64,000 bases of DNA. Origin: Nigrospora sphaerica (taxonomy: Eukaryota > Ascomycota > Sordariomycetes > Amphisphaeriales > Apiosporaceae). This document shows positions 32,327 to 43,710 of this stretch, in pieces. Position 1 is the stretch's first letter. Each line of letters opens with the position of its first letter. Position numbers and translations under genes: made by a program. The stretch covers positions 3,534,001 through 3,598,000 of the forward strand of contig JAGVVL010000017.1 of assembly GCA_018287875.1 (NCBI GenBank). The letters are read 5' to 3'. The notes under the pieces were generated by a model, which was not told where the DNA came from, did no database searches, and saw only the letters and a list, made by a program, of their open reading frames with translations.

Positions 32327-33927
32327 ATGCACATAGCTACTCTCATTTTTGGCGGGTTGGCTTCTTTGGCTCAAGGAGCAGCCCTTGTCACTCGAGCTGA
32401 CATCGATCAATGCTTCGCAGCGTCGGGTATTCCTTATGATGTCAGAGGCTCTGACGACTGGAATAGGGACTCGACCGCCTACAACCTCCGCGTTCCTTAC
32501 TCTCCGGTCGCTATCGCTGTCCCCCAGACAATCGATCACATCAAGGGGGCTGTTCTGTGCGGAAAAAAGCTCAACATTAAAGTCTCTGGCCGAGCCGGTG
32601 GTCACAGCTACGCGTCATTCGGCCTGGGGGGCGACAATGCCCATATCGTTATCGAACTCAGTCAGATGTACGGCGTTTCGTTCGACAACGAAACCAAAGT
32701 TGCTACCGTGGAGCCTGGTGCGAGGCTGGGCCACATGGCCACCGTCTTATACGAGGACTACAACCGTGCTGTCGCGCACGGGACTTGCCCTGGGTAAGCG
32801 AGTAATGTAAGATATCGGAAATTACTTGCTGATTGATCCCTAGTGTCGGTATTTCTGGTCACTTCGCACATGGAGGCTTCGGTTTCAGCTCTCATATGCA
32901 CGGCTTGGCACTTGACTTTGTCGTGGGCGCCACAGTTGTCCTCGCCAATGGCGATATAGTCGAAGTATCCGAAGAGAGCAATTCTGATCTTTTCTGGGCA
33001 ATCAGGGGTTCTGGTTCTAATTTCGGAATTATAGCCTCGTGGAAACTGAAAACGTTTGAGGCCCCGACAACCTTGACCTATTTTAGCATCTCCCTAGGCT
33101 GGGACAGAACCTCAGCCAAGACTGGGCTAAACGCCCTTGAGGGGTACGCCAAAAACAATATGCCCCGTGAACTCAACTTTCGCATCGCCGACTACAACCG
33201 CGGCTCTCCTGGCATTGAGGGCCTGTACTACGGAACAGACGAGCAGATGCGCGCTACCATTGCCCCTTTGCTTACTGAGGTGGCCCCGAATGCCAACATC
33301 ACCCTGTCGCAGACTGTCAACTGGATCGAGGCAGTTACCTTTTACGCTTCTAATGCGACACTTAACCAAACGTGGCCTAGTACTGTATGTAGACCTTGAT
33401 TTGATGTTATCTTGGGGGGGCAAAAAGCAGTCACTAACAATTTTCGATAGAACGAAAATTTTTACGCGAAAAGCCTGACGCTTAAGGGTTTGAATGGCAC
33501 ATCAGCGTCGAACTTTGTCGACTACTGGTTTGATACCGCCAACCAGCTCACCACACGCCAGTGGTATTTCCAACTCGATATGCACGGTGGCAAAAATTCG
33601 GCTATCAGCCAGGTCTCTAACAACGAGACGGCCTACGCCCATCGCGATAAGCTGTACATTATCCAGTTCTACGACCAAACCTCCAGCGACGTCGTTTTCC
33701 CCGCGGACGGCTTTGACCTCCTCGACGGTTGGGTAGAAGCGACAACAAATGCGCTCTCAGCCTCTGATTGGGGAAAGTATATCAACTACGCCGACCCAAG
33801 ACTTGACCAAGAGACAGCTCAGAGACTGTACTATGGCGAAAATCTTCGGGAATTGCAGAGGATTAAAGCCAAGTACGACCCGACTGAGCTTTTCTGGTAT
33901 CCTCAATCAGTCCGGCCTATGTTTTAG
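32327..33927 (+). CDS. Secreted BBE-type FAD-linked oxidoreductase
   Basis: Three exons: 32327-32793, 32844-33384 and 33451-33927 (introns 50 and 66 bp, GTAAGC...CTAG and GTATGT...CACTAAC...ATAG); 494 aa. Signal peptide at residues 1-19. FAD_binding_4 domain with GRAGGHSYASFGLGG, whose His binds flavin, and GTCPGVGISGHFAHGGFG, whose Cys is the second flavin attachment in this family, so the cofactor should be bicovalent. The C-terminal BBE segment YYGENLRELQRIKAKYDP precedes the stop. The family oxidises sugars, oligosaccharides or secondary metabolites using O2 (family knowledge); the substrate is not predictable. Several N-glycosylation sites. Intact, with no pathway partners visible nearby. 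Confidence 0.93.
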
Positions 33928-34562
33928 GCATGTTCTTTCGGCAACTGGGGCCATCCTATGAAACCTTGAGGTACACTGTCATAAGGTCACTATTTGTTTT
34001 AAATTTATTTCTGTCTATGATTACCCAAGGGTATTCGCGGCCTTTTACAGGCCTTTTCCTTACGGCAAAATAGTTTAATCACTATTGATGCGTGCCACCA
34101 TGGGGGGGGACAATAACCTAGTCTGCTAAACTGGATACCGTGGACATACATAGGCTATTAAGAACAGGATCTGTCAACTGGCAGGTCCCCTACCTTTTAC
34201 GCATCAACTATGTACTTCTTATTATCTCTTCACTGCACCATGTAGCATACAGTTTAGGTCATACGCGTGGGTACTGGTTTAAAAACTCGACAGACAGCCA
34301 TCATAATCCCCGCCCAGGCAGCCGCCCAGCGAGAAAAATGATGTATAGATGCGAGTCCTGTGGAGTCCTAATGATAATCTCCATGACTCAAAGTTGTTAC
34401 AGCTAAAGTGATAGTTCAAGTGCTCAGACCCCGCGTTCTTGCCGAGAAGAATGTTTCCCTTGATGCCTGGTCTAGCACGGATTGTAAACGTTGAGTTTGA
34501 GGAGTCGCTTCAGAAAGCCCTGATGATATTTTCCGGGCCCTTTACGATGCCTCGTGCTAGCC
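33928..34562. other. Intergenic, 3' of the BBE gene
   Basis: Contains a short scrap of the TGTTACRACC LTR (ATACCGTGGACATA near 34136). No gene seen. Confidence 0.45.
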
Positions 34563-34752
34563 GATGTTACGAACCTCCTTACCCAACAAGGCATGATGAA
34601 GAAAGGCAAGCGCACATGCATCCAAGTGGGAACCTACTGGGAAGACATAGGCCTCGAGAACACTGTGCACCGTCACGGAAAAGCCACCAAGGAAAGCAGG
34701 TCACGTGATGGATATGCAGATCGCTAGCTATCCAAGCTATCCACAAGGATGG
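34563..34752 (+). repeat. LTR fragment, TGTTACRACC family
   Basis: Starts TGTTACGAAC and contains TCACGTGA (34701-34708) and CTATCCAAGCTATCCACA. Cut on the right by the LINE fragment. Confidence 0.6.
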
Positions 34753-34753
34753 A

Positions 34754-34917
34754 TGATTATTACTGTTATCCTTACAACTAGCGACCTATCTAGGCCATGA
34801 GGACCCCCTGTGTATTTGAGCCTAGGAAAACCGTTCCGGGCTGACGTCCGGCCGGATGAAAACCTAGGTCCTGCTGCGTCGCACCGCTTCTGACTGCTCT
34901 CTGACCTGTTTATAAGC
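34754..34917 (-). mobile_element. LINE D, 3' end only (~165 bp)
   Basis: Same 3' end as LINE A/B/C (CTAGCGACCTATCTAGGCC, CCGTTCCGGGCTGACG), ending in a short TTA-rich tail. An extreme 5' truncation. Confidence 0.8.
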
Positions 34918-35054
34918 TTGGATACCCCTCTGCGAGCCAGGTGCTCAACGCACCAGTGGTTTCAAAGACATCTCACGATCCCCCTAACCAACAAAAAGAC
35001 GTATATCTCAAGAACCAGACTAGCTGGCATCTTCGTTTTTGTTTTTAGGAGATA

Positions 35055-36912
35055 AGTTAGGTGACCCCCATTTGGCCACCCCCCACTTTTGGCCACCCTA
35101 AAATATTCACCGCCGTCCCAGCCACCCGAATTAATATCTTGTATTTCTTCGCCAGTTTTGCTCCAAATGACCTATAATTTAATTTAGAAGTGTAATAATT
35201 AAAGATGAAGCCATAAGAAGAACAAGATCTCCAAAGTGCTCTCGATTCCATCGCCAATAGGGCTTCAGTCCAGCAATCCGCTCAAAAATACGGAATTCCG
35301 AGGTCGACACTTCGGAGCCGAATTAAAGGGCATCAACGCAGGTCAGAAGCCTTCGCATACCAACAGAGGCTTAGACCAGTCCAAGAAGAGCTACTTACGA
35401 CTTGGATCCTGACCTAAGCTGCATTAGGGCTTCCGCCTTCACATGCCCAAGTTAAGGAGTTCGCCGAACGTATCCTCCGGGCTTAAGGCGACAGCGAGCC
35501 ACTCGGAAAGAGGTGGCTGCAGGCCTTCCTACGCAGGAACCCAGCTGTACGGGTCCAGAAGAGCCGGTCTATCGACTCGCAGCGTGTCAATAGCGCCTCA
35601 GTCGAGGTAATTCGCCCATGGTTTCGATATCTTCAACTGCCGGAGATCCAGAGGGTGAAACCGGCTAACCGCTACAACATAGATGAAGCAGGACTCCTAG
35701 AAGGTGCTGGATCGAACGGTCTAGTACTTGGAGGTTCGGAAAAACGCTCAGTCCGAAAGTAACAGCCTGGTTCTCGTGCTTGGACGTCCTTCATCGAATG
35801 CATCTCTACTTAAGGCCATGCCCTGCCCCCATTAGTCATTTTCAAGGGCAAGACGGTTCAATAGTAATGGTTCCCGCTTGATTTAAGCCAATTTAAAAGC
35901 TGGAAGTTTACTGCAACCGAAAACGGATGGATCACAGACTAAATAGCGCTCGAGTGGCTCGAGAAGATCTTTATCCCGAATACCGCTTCTAAGGACCCTT
36001 CCGAGTACCGCCTACTCGTTATAGACGGCCATGGTAGCTATATAACAACTGATTTTATGTATCAGTGCTTTTCTTATCGGATTTATCTTTTTTTTTTGCC
36101 CCCTCATACCTCTCACGTCCTCCAACCTCTCGATTTAGCCGTTTTCAGTTCTCTAAAATCGGCGTACCGGAAAGAGCTCGGATTTCTAACCCAACTAACG
36201 GACTCAACGGTAGTTGGTAAGCGGAATTTCCTTACCTGCTATCAGAAGGCTCGCTTAGCCGGCCTTACCGGCCAGAATATCCGGAATAGGTGGAAAGCCG
36301 CCGGTCTCTAGCTAGTAAGTATAGCTAAACCGCTTCTAAGCCGGAATCTGGTTCAAAATGCACACCAAGTAACACCCGATACAGTAAAATCGAAGGAATC
36401 TTACTCGAATAAGGTCTTCTTAACACCTCCAAAGAGATCCGGTACCTCTATAATAGTTTGGTCTACTCTAAAGAAGACATCGGACTTCAAGGACCAAGTG
36501 CAGCTTTCGAACCAGCTAGCGGAACACTCAACCACATAACGACTACTTCCGGAAGATCCAAAAGGCCTTTGATGAGAAGAATGTCCAATTAGCTACTGCT
36601 CAAAGACAAATTCAAGCCCTCGAAGCTAGAATTGAGACCATGAGACTAAGGAAAAGGAAGAAGGTGGATTTAAGCCCAAATTCAAAGTTCGCGAACATCG
36701 AAGATATTTACCAGGCCCAGTTAGCGGCTGGAGAGGCCAAAAGTGGTCTAGATGAAGAGAGCGATGGCGAAAGCCTAAGTGAGGCTGGTTCTTGTATTAT
36801 GGTTCTTATAAAATAAGAATGTGTAGTCGATTGAAGTAATAAGATTGATTTTGATGCGGTTAAGCTAAGGGTGGCCAAAAGTGGGGGGTGGCCAAATGGG
36901 GGTCACCTAACT
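35055..36912 (+). mobile_element. pogo-type DNA transposon 2, RIP-decayed
   Basis: 1858 bp, TIRs of 45 bp (35055-35099 and 36868-36912) beginning AGTTAGGTGACCCCC, with TA at 35053-35054 and 36913-36914. Contains one decayed transposase. Confidence 0.9.
35205..36816 (+). pseudogene. pogo transposase, element 2
   Basis: Reads EEQDLQSALDSIANRASVQQ, SAQKYGIPRSTLRSRIKG (psq HTH), AALGLPPSHAQVKEFAERIL and KRWLQAFLRRNPAVR (CENP-B HTH), then the DDE core with NIDEAG, LLVIDGHGSY and LQPLDLAVF, and a coiled basic C-terminus (EARIETMRLRKRKK). At least seven in-frame TAA/TAG codons and one indel near 36535 make it nonfunctional. Confidence 0.85.
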
Positions 36913-36914
36913 TA

Positions 36915-38841
36915 AGTTGGACTACCACCACTTGGGCCAATCCAGACTTGGGCCACCACACCTATCATGAGACCCCTTAAGACGGTTTTTAGTGTTTTGC
37001 AGCCACAACCAGGCCTAATTAGCTAATACTTGACTCGTATCTCCTCAAGGACCTCCTCTATCTCATGGTCCCAACTATCTTCAATTTGTTGTGTTTCCGA
37101 CCGCCTATTTTGCTGCTGGCGCGTAAACCTCCGTGGGCGAACTTGGTCCGCTTCATCCCTCAGCTAATCCCTAGCTTACGAGATGTCCTCTATATTAACA
37201 AACGCCTATTGAGACTTAGGAAGGGCTCGACGCTGTTTTCGAGGTCGCTGTCTCTCGAGTGCAGCTTTTAATTGCTTATTTTCCTGCTCGTGAGCGACGT
37301 TGCTAGCGGTGAGGATATCGAAGGCCTTCTGCAGCTTCCAAAGGCCTCGGCGCTGCATTACAGTCGCGAGCGCGCTATCCGCTGCTAACACACGAAGCCC
37401 TAATTCCTTCACTTGCCTGCTGTTCGTTAGAGTCTTAAGTTCGTTTTCGTTTAACGCTACGCTTTAGTCTGGTGTTTTCGCGTGCTCTGGTTCTCTTGTA
37501 GTTTGCGTGTCCGCTTAAGCAGTGAGCCTGCTATTAAGAGGCTTAGAACGGTCTCTTAGAAAGATACTAGTTGCCTCCCAGCCTCTTAGGATCTTATCTA
37601 TCGTTAGGGTTTCATTTCGGGCTCTTTTCTAAGAAGCCACGAACTCTGGCTTGCCGGCAACGGTAACCATTATAGAATAGCAGGTGGCACACAAAATGGA
37701 CCTGAACCTGCGCTTTAACGCTAAGAATAGGCCGACGTCAAGGGGCTGGAGGATTTGTAAGCAGTGCGCTGGGAGGAAATTAAGCCAGACTCGCGCTTGG
37801 AGATATTCCAGGAGGAAAGGCTCGTTAATATAGCTGTTATAGCTGTCGATGATAAGGTGACGCCACTGGCGATAGTTTTGAGGCTTCGTCTAAGGGAGGA
37901 ACACCTCACGTAGCCAGCGTAGCGCTATCTCGTTACTTGACTAGCCAGAACCGCTAAAGGCGAACCTTTAGGACTTGAGGTCATCATCTCCTAGTATCTC
38001 CTCTTTAAACCACTGCTGCTAGACGTTTTTGCCTCTAAAGATGACTAAGGGGAAAAGCGCTCTGCTGTCTTTAGCTACGCACTCCACGATAGTCACCCAC
38101 TCTCTATTTGGAGGGTCCTTAATGAGGACCTCCTTAAGCTTAGAGGGTCCGATAATAAGGGGAGCGTCTTTAATTCCGATCTGGGACCCTATCTCGTCGG
38201 CATTATAAATGTAAGCTAGAGGGATGGCTAACATTAAGGGGTCATCCAATTATTAGAAGAACTCCTCGATATTTGTTAAACAAGCTGCGTTAGCGCGCCG
38301 CTAGTTATAGCGGACGCTATATAAGGTCTTTAACTCTGGATAACACTTTAGGAAGCGCTGGATTTAATGTTTTCCGAAGGTCTCAGGTCCTCCAGATACT
38401 CGTGAGATCCTCAAAGTATACATCGTGAACCTTAAGTGAGGCGGCGCGTAACTTAACTTAGTCTGCGTCTTAACTTAGTGTACTAGATGAGCTTCCTGGC
38501 GCGGTGAAAGGTTCTGTTGCTCTTCGTGAGCCTCACGAACGGTCCTTCCACCGTCAATATGGCGTTGAAGTGTGGACCTAGGAATAGAGTGTTGCTTAGC
38601 AGCTGAGCGGACGGAGGCGCCGTCCTTCGTGGCACGAATAGCAGCACGTAGCTTTTTTTCCCGATCGGTAGCCATATCAGAAGATGCACAATTGAAAGGC
38701 GATGAGAATAGTCTAATTAATCTATCTATTGGTATTGTGGTTGTTATTATATCCATGGTTGAAGTTGTTGGCGATGAGGAGGATGAGCTGACTTTGTTGG
38801 TGGTCCAAGTCTGGGTTGGCCCAAGTGGTGGTAGTCCAACT
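36915..38841 (-). mobile_element. pogo-type DNA transposon 3, RIP-decayed
   Basis: 1927 bp, TIRs of ~44 bp (36915-36958 and 38798-38841, two mismatches) beginning AGTTGGACTACCACC. TA at 36913-36914 is shared with element 2, and TA at 38842-38843 is the other duplication. Confidence 0.88.
37023..38675 (-). pseudogene. pogo transposase, element 3
   Basis: Start MATDREKKLRAA at 38675. psq HTH SVRSAAKQHSIPRSTLQRHI, then core pieces YNADEIGSQIGIKD, HLIIDSYNSYI and ILQPLDVGLF, then a C-terminal coiled region with AALERQRPRKQRR. Numerous TAG/TAA codons. Confidence 0.82.
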
Positions 38842-38843
38842 TA

Positions 38844-39260
38844 TAAATGCTCTCCTCTACCTCCCTATTAGCTTCTTCCTCCAAATGCGCAAGGTCTGCC
38901 CATCCTTCTCCGTCCGAGTCCAGGTCAGGAGTATTAGGCAAGATCTCCATCTCCCTCTTGACTCTCCTGACGTCTCGGATAGCAACAAACTGCTGCTGCG
39001 CCGTCGCGCGCACCTTGCGACGTCGCTGAGGCCTCTGGTGTTCCAGCGCAGCTGCCAGACAGTCTCATTCAAGCTTTAGGCTGGAGATCTGTCCTGCTGA
39101 TCGGCCAAGGGTCTTGCCGACCTTGCGAACGAACATCCGGAACGTTAGCAGACCGTACGCTGGCTCTAGCCAACGCAGGTCTCGAGCGATAGCGTTGACC
39201 TGCTGTGAACTCTTTGGTGTGGCGAACACTATAGCGGCCATCTCTGCAGATCCGGTTTAA
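38844..39260 (-). pseudogene. C-terminal fragment of another pogo transposase
   Basis: The minus strand reads ISSLKLE*DCLAAALEHQRP, QRRRKVRATAQQQFVAI and VRRVKREMEILP, collinear with the C-terminus of transposase 1 (SSLKHKRDQLAAAL, QKRRKVQKTAQERFVTMLD). Element 3 inserted at its 3' end and Copia 2 lies at its other side; the DDE core is missing. Confidence 0.75.
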
Positions 39261-41020
39261 GGGAAAAGTCGCTCGATTTTCGTTAACTTTTTCTTGTTTT
39301 TGGGTAAACTTCTCTAATAAGCAGGCCTTGCAGTTTAGGTCCTGTTTATTAAGGTTCTAGGGGTCTATGCCCTTTGTAAACTTTGAGGCCTTAACTAAGG
39401 CGTCGAAATTTGGATGACCAAGGCGCTTATGCTATAATTCGGTGTCCATATAGTAGGAAAGACTCGGAATCTCTGATATGAAGCTCCATAGATTCTGGAT
39501 GGGGCTTTCAACTAAACTATAAAAAGGTTCAGATAAAGTAGACCTTAAAGCCGTCGGCTCCGTCGAAATCGGAGTTAAATCCGTCGAGATATTGGAACCA
39601 AGAAACCCCAAACTGTAGGGAGTCTGGTGGAAAGACACGGTCGTGAGGTCGATCCCAAGGGACAATCAGGTGAGGATATCGTTGATCAAGATGATCCTTA
39701 ACGTAGGGAAGTAAAAGAAGCTCAAAATAGTCACGAAAAATGAGCGTGAAGTGCCGTAGTAAGAGTAGCAGTGTATTAAAAGGAGGGAAAAAGCGCGCTG
39801 TCTCTCTGGCTATGAACTGGACTACCGAAGCCTAACTTATACTTGTGTAAACCCTTGATCAAGGCTTACGTAAGAGCCCTGGCCCGGTCTCAATGTCGGA
39901 CTTAAAAGACTTTAAAGAGCTGCTTTCGGGTACCACAGGTAAGGTCCAGTTCCAGAGTAACGTGGCCGGGCTTCCGGTCCCAATTAGTTTCGACGGCAAG
40001 TCTTTAGATTTCAGGCTTTTAAAACCGTTCTTTCGGCCTATTAGGTCTTTTAAAAGCGCGGTTTACACTGTGATGTAAGCGAAATTCGATTCTGGCTTAT
40101 AGACGACGTCGAGGAAGAAACCACGCTTTAAGGGGTTTAACGTGGCTATAACAACGCGTTTTAAAGAGAGAAGTTCTATTTCGCTTATGTATCCGTAGGA
40201 CTTATAGTGGTTTAATTAAGAGATAAGATTAATCGGGAAATCCGAGATATAGAGCATGTTCTTAAGAGTAAAGTAGAAAATATCACTCTTTTTCTTTGTA
40301 AAAAGGGTAACGGTTTCCTTTCCTACTGGCTTTATAAAGCCGGCTCCGGTAATAACGGGGTCTAAGTCGGAACGGTAAGTTAAGTCCTTAAAGTAGGACT
40401 TATTGTTTAATATATGCTATATAGAGCCCGTATTATAAAGCCACCAGTCTTTTAGTATGCAGTTAAAATCGCCACTTGAATAAGAGTAACTATAAAACGA
40501 CTCGAACTGTCTTCCAGATTCGGAATTAGAATCGAAGTCGTTAAAACAACTCTTTTTCTATGGTGTCTTAGGATTCGGTTTAGAACCCTTATAATTCGGC
40601 TTAGAACTCTTAGGATTCAAGGAACCCTTAAAGTTAGAAGAGCCGTTAGAGTTTAAAGAATCCTTATTCAGAGAACCCTTAGAGTTAGAGTTCTTAGGGT
40701 TCGAGTTCTTATTATTCGACCTTTTTCCGTTCTTCTCGTTATTAGATTTTGGGCCTCCTTTTAAGCTAAAGGGCGTAGAACGGTTATTCTTTATATAATA
40801 CAAAGAGTTCCCTATTAAAGTATCTGGAGAAGCCTTAGATTCGTCTAGAATATCGTTAACTAGCGAATTTAAAGATAGCGGCTCCTTACTTCGTAAAGCG
40901 GAGCGTTGTCAGTCAGCCTATATAGGGTAGGTAGACGATAACGCGGCTATAAAAACCGTTTTTAAGTCTATGTCGTTTATCTTCGCTCTAACGTTCGCTA
41001 GCTTCTTTGTATAGGTCTTA

Positions 41021-42880
41021 ACGTAGATGTCGGGTCAGTCGTGCATATGGGTCAGTCGTGCACTTCTTACTAATTTCCACCATCTCAACTTCAACTCTAC
41101 ATAACTCCATCAATAAGCATGGGAAACCCTTCGAGAGAGTCTCAAATGAACCTGGCGGTCCAGGCAATTCAAACGGATCCTACTTTATCTAACCGACGTG
41201 CCGTAAAAATCTTCAATGTCCCTCTATCCATCCTTCTCGATAGAATAAAAGGAAAACGCGCCCGATAGAACACCCGCTCTGCTAGTGCTCGATTAACGAA
41301 ACTAGAAGAGGAGGCAATTGTTAAATATGTCATTGACCTGGATTCGCGGGGGTTTACGCCGCGGCTTAGCGATGTTGACGATATGGCGAATAACATCCTC
41401 GCGGCACGCGACGCGTCGCGTGTCGGGACGCGCTGGGCCTCAACCTTCGTCGCGCGACAACAAGAGCTAAAGACGCGTCTTTCGCGTGTATACGACTACC
41501 AGAGAGCCCTCTACGAAGACCCTAAGAAAATCGCGGGCTGGTTCGCGCTTTTTAGCAACCTAAAGGCGAAATACGGTATCCTCGACGACGATCTATACAA
41601 CTTCGACGAGACCGGCTTTATGATAGGCCAGATCGCGTCCTCGATGGTCGTGACGGGCGCTAATCGCGACGGGAAACGGAAGAAGGTCCAGCCTGGCAAT
41701 CGGGAATGGGTCACCGTGATCCAGGGCGTGTGTGCGAACGGCTGGTGCGTCCCGCCGTTCATAGCAGTGAAAGGCGTCTACCACCTCGCGAACTGGTACG
41801 CCGATAGCTCCCTACCACGCGACTAGGTTATTAAACCTACCTCGAATAGATAGACTAATAACGAGACAGGCCTGGACTGGATTCGGCACTTCGATAAACA
41901 CACAGCCGTGTATGCGAAGGGCCTATATCGGATGCTAGTCATCGATGGGCATGAGAGCCACGTTTCGGCCGAATTCCAGGCTTTCTGCAAAGAGAAAAAC
42001 ATTATCATTGTCTCTATGCCTCCGCACTCATCGCATATCCTCCAGCCACTTGACGTTGGTTGTTTTGGTCCATTGAAGCGGGCATATAGTCGCGAAATCA
42101 AAGGGCTCATAAAGGCGCATGTGAACCACATTACGAAGGCCGAGTTCCTTATCGCCTTCCAAGCCGCGTTTTCAAAGGTTTTTACGCACGAAAACATCAA
42201 GGCCGGATTCTACGGGGCCGGTTTACTGCCTCTCGATCCGGACAGGATCATATCAAAGCTCGATGTGAAGTTATCGACGCCTTCGCCGACTGGAACCCTC
42301 CCAGCTGTGACCACCCCATGGACCTCTCAGACGCCACATAACCCGACCGAGGCGACCTCGCAGACTGACTTTATTAAAAGCCGAGTCCGCCATCACCAGG
42401 GGAGCTCTCCAACACCGATTTTATCGGCAGTTGACCAGATTGCGAAGGGTATAATGGCGATAATGCACGAGAATGCCCTCCTAAAGGCTGAGAACCGTAA
42501 CCTTCGAGAGGCAAATATCAGCCTAGCTAAGCGTCGTAGGGCAAAGAAAGCTCATATAAGGCAAGGAGGCGCTCTTAGTATTAGCGAGGGACAAGATCTT
42601 TTAGATCAGAAAGACGTAAACACGCAGTTAGGGGAGGAAACGCATGCGAATAGTAGTCGCACGAGGAGGGCGCAACCGCGCGAACAGCGCTGTGGTATAT
42701 GCGGAAACACCGGTCATAATGCGCGTACTTATGAAATGGATGTAGAAACCTCCGGAGACTCGGATTCCGGTTAGTTTGAATTGATTTAAGTTGTTGCGGT
42801 TGTGTAATTGACTGACTCATCGACAAGGTGCTAAAAAGTGCACGACTGACCCACATGCACGACTGACCCGACATCTACGT
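41021..42880 (+). mobile_element. pogo-type DNA transposon 4
   Basis: 1860 bp, TIRs of 45 bp with one mismatch (41021-41065 and 42836-42880), each containing GGGTCAGTCGTGCA twice. TA duplication at 41019-41020 and 42881-42882. Inserted in the gag of Copia 2. Confidence 0.93.
41119..42774 (+). pseudogene. pogo transposase, element 4, three stops
   Basis: One frame of 552 codons from ATG 41119 to the stop at 42774, with TAG at 41266, 41824 and 41851. Order: psq-type HTH (SNRRAVKIFNVPLSILLDRI), CENP-B HTH, DDE core with NFDETGF, LVIDGHESH and ILQPLDVGCF, a Ser/Thr linker, a coiled coil (HENALLKAENRNLREANISL) and a C-terminal knuckle CGICGNTGHNARTY, whose last ligand Cys appears changed to Tyr. 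The two later stops lie where Trp is expected (TGG-to-TAG). Otherwise well preserved. Confidence 0.9.
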
Positions 42881-43497
42881 TAAATAAAGAGATAAACTTA
42901 GTTAACGAGTTATAATGCTCGTATCGAATTAAGTGGAGCTTAATATAGAGCTGCTGCCGGAGAACGGGACCGGTACCCTTGTAACTAGCACTTAAAGTTT
43001 CTAGTGCTAAAAGAAGGTCGTAATATTAAAGATTAAAGAAAAGAGCTTGTCGGAAAGGTTCTGCCTTATAAGTAGTAAGGCTAAACTCTTCTACTCCTTG
43101 GAAATCTCTTTATAGTTATGTATATTAAGAAGAAACTGCTCGATTTTTAGGAGTTTAATATAAAGCAGTAAGGAGGGCTTCTACATGTTCTCGTTTAAAG
43201 AACTGGATAGTCGGTGGGATTTCGGCATTAAACTTGCCAATACAGACTTAATAATATTGGCTATATTGTTTTCCGGCATGAAAATAGCCGAAATAAGCCC
43301 TTATTCGGTTAAAAGAAACCAAAATATGCCTCGTATCGAATATAACTTCTTTAATTCCTAAGGTTAAGGAATAAAGGGCAGCTATATACTAATAGGGACG
43401 CCGAAAAGCAGCTTATCCGAAATATTCGCTTAAAGCGAGTCCAAGGGCTTAAATACTTCAATAATGTCGAAGGAGGCTTTAGAAAACTGAAGGTTGC

Positions 43498-43710
43498 TGT
43501 CACGGTTCAAGGAACGAAGAATCTATTGATGACCCGAGGGTTCTATTGAGATGCGAAAACTACAGGTGAAGAGGAAAAGAAGAGGAACAGGCTCCTCTCA
43601 GTCACTGTTTGGCAGGAATATATCCAGCCAGCGGCGGTACGTACCGCCAGGCAGCGGTAAGTCGTCCATGCGTTGCCATGCCCTTGTACCTATGTACCCA
43701 TGCCGTAACA
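43498..43710 (-). repeat. 213-bp solo LTR, left inversion breakpoint
   Basis: TGTTACGG...CCGTGACA on the minus strand. Differs from 61724-61936 at three positions, all in one half. Flanks: GTTGC on the left (43493-43497), AATAG on the right (43711-43715), so it has no direct target duplication as it stands. Confidence 0.9.

Larger units (their letters stand above)
39261..43497 (-). mobile_element. Copia element 2, RIP-decayed, holding pogo 4; its 5' end is at 61440-61723
   Basis: Minus-strand pieces in order: leader/gag (43497-42883), gag continuing exactly across the pogo-4 insertion at TA 41019-41020 (TKFISLF / TYTKKLANVRAKINDI), gag linker rich in Ser/Asn/Lys (40803-40558), protease (DWWLYNTGS..., 40470-40270, catalytic D now N), then GAG_pre-integrase RLGHPNFDALVKASKF and NCKACLLEK (39445-39297). 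Integrase and RT are missing. Its primer-binding site and LTR end lie at 61440-61723, separated by the inversion. Confidence 0.78.
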
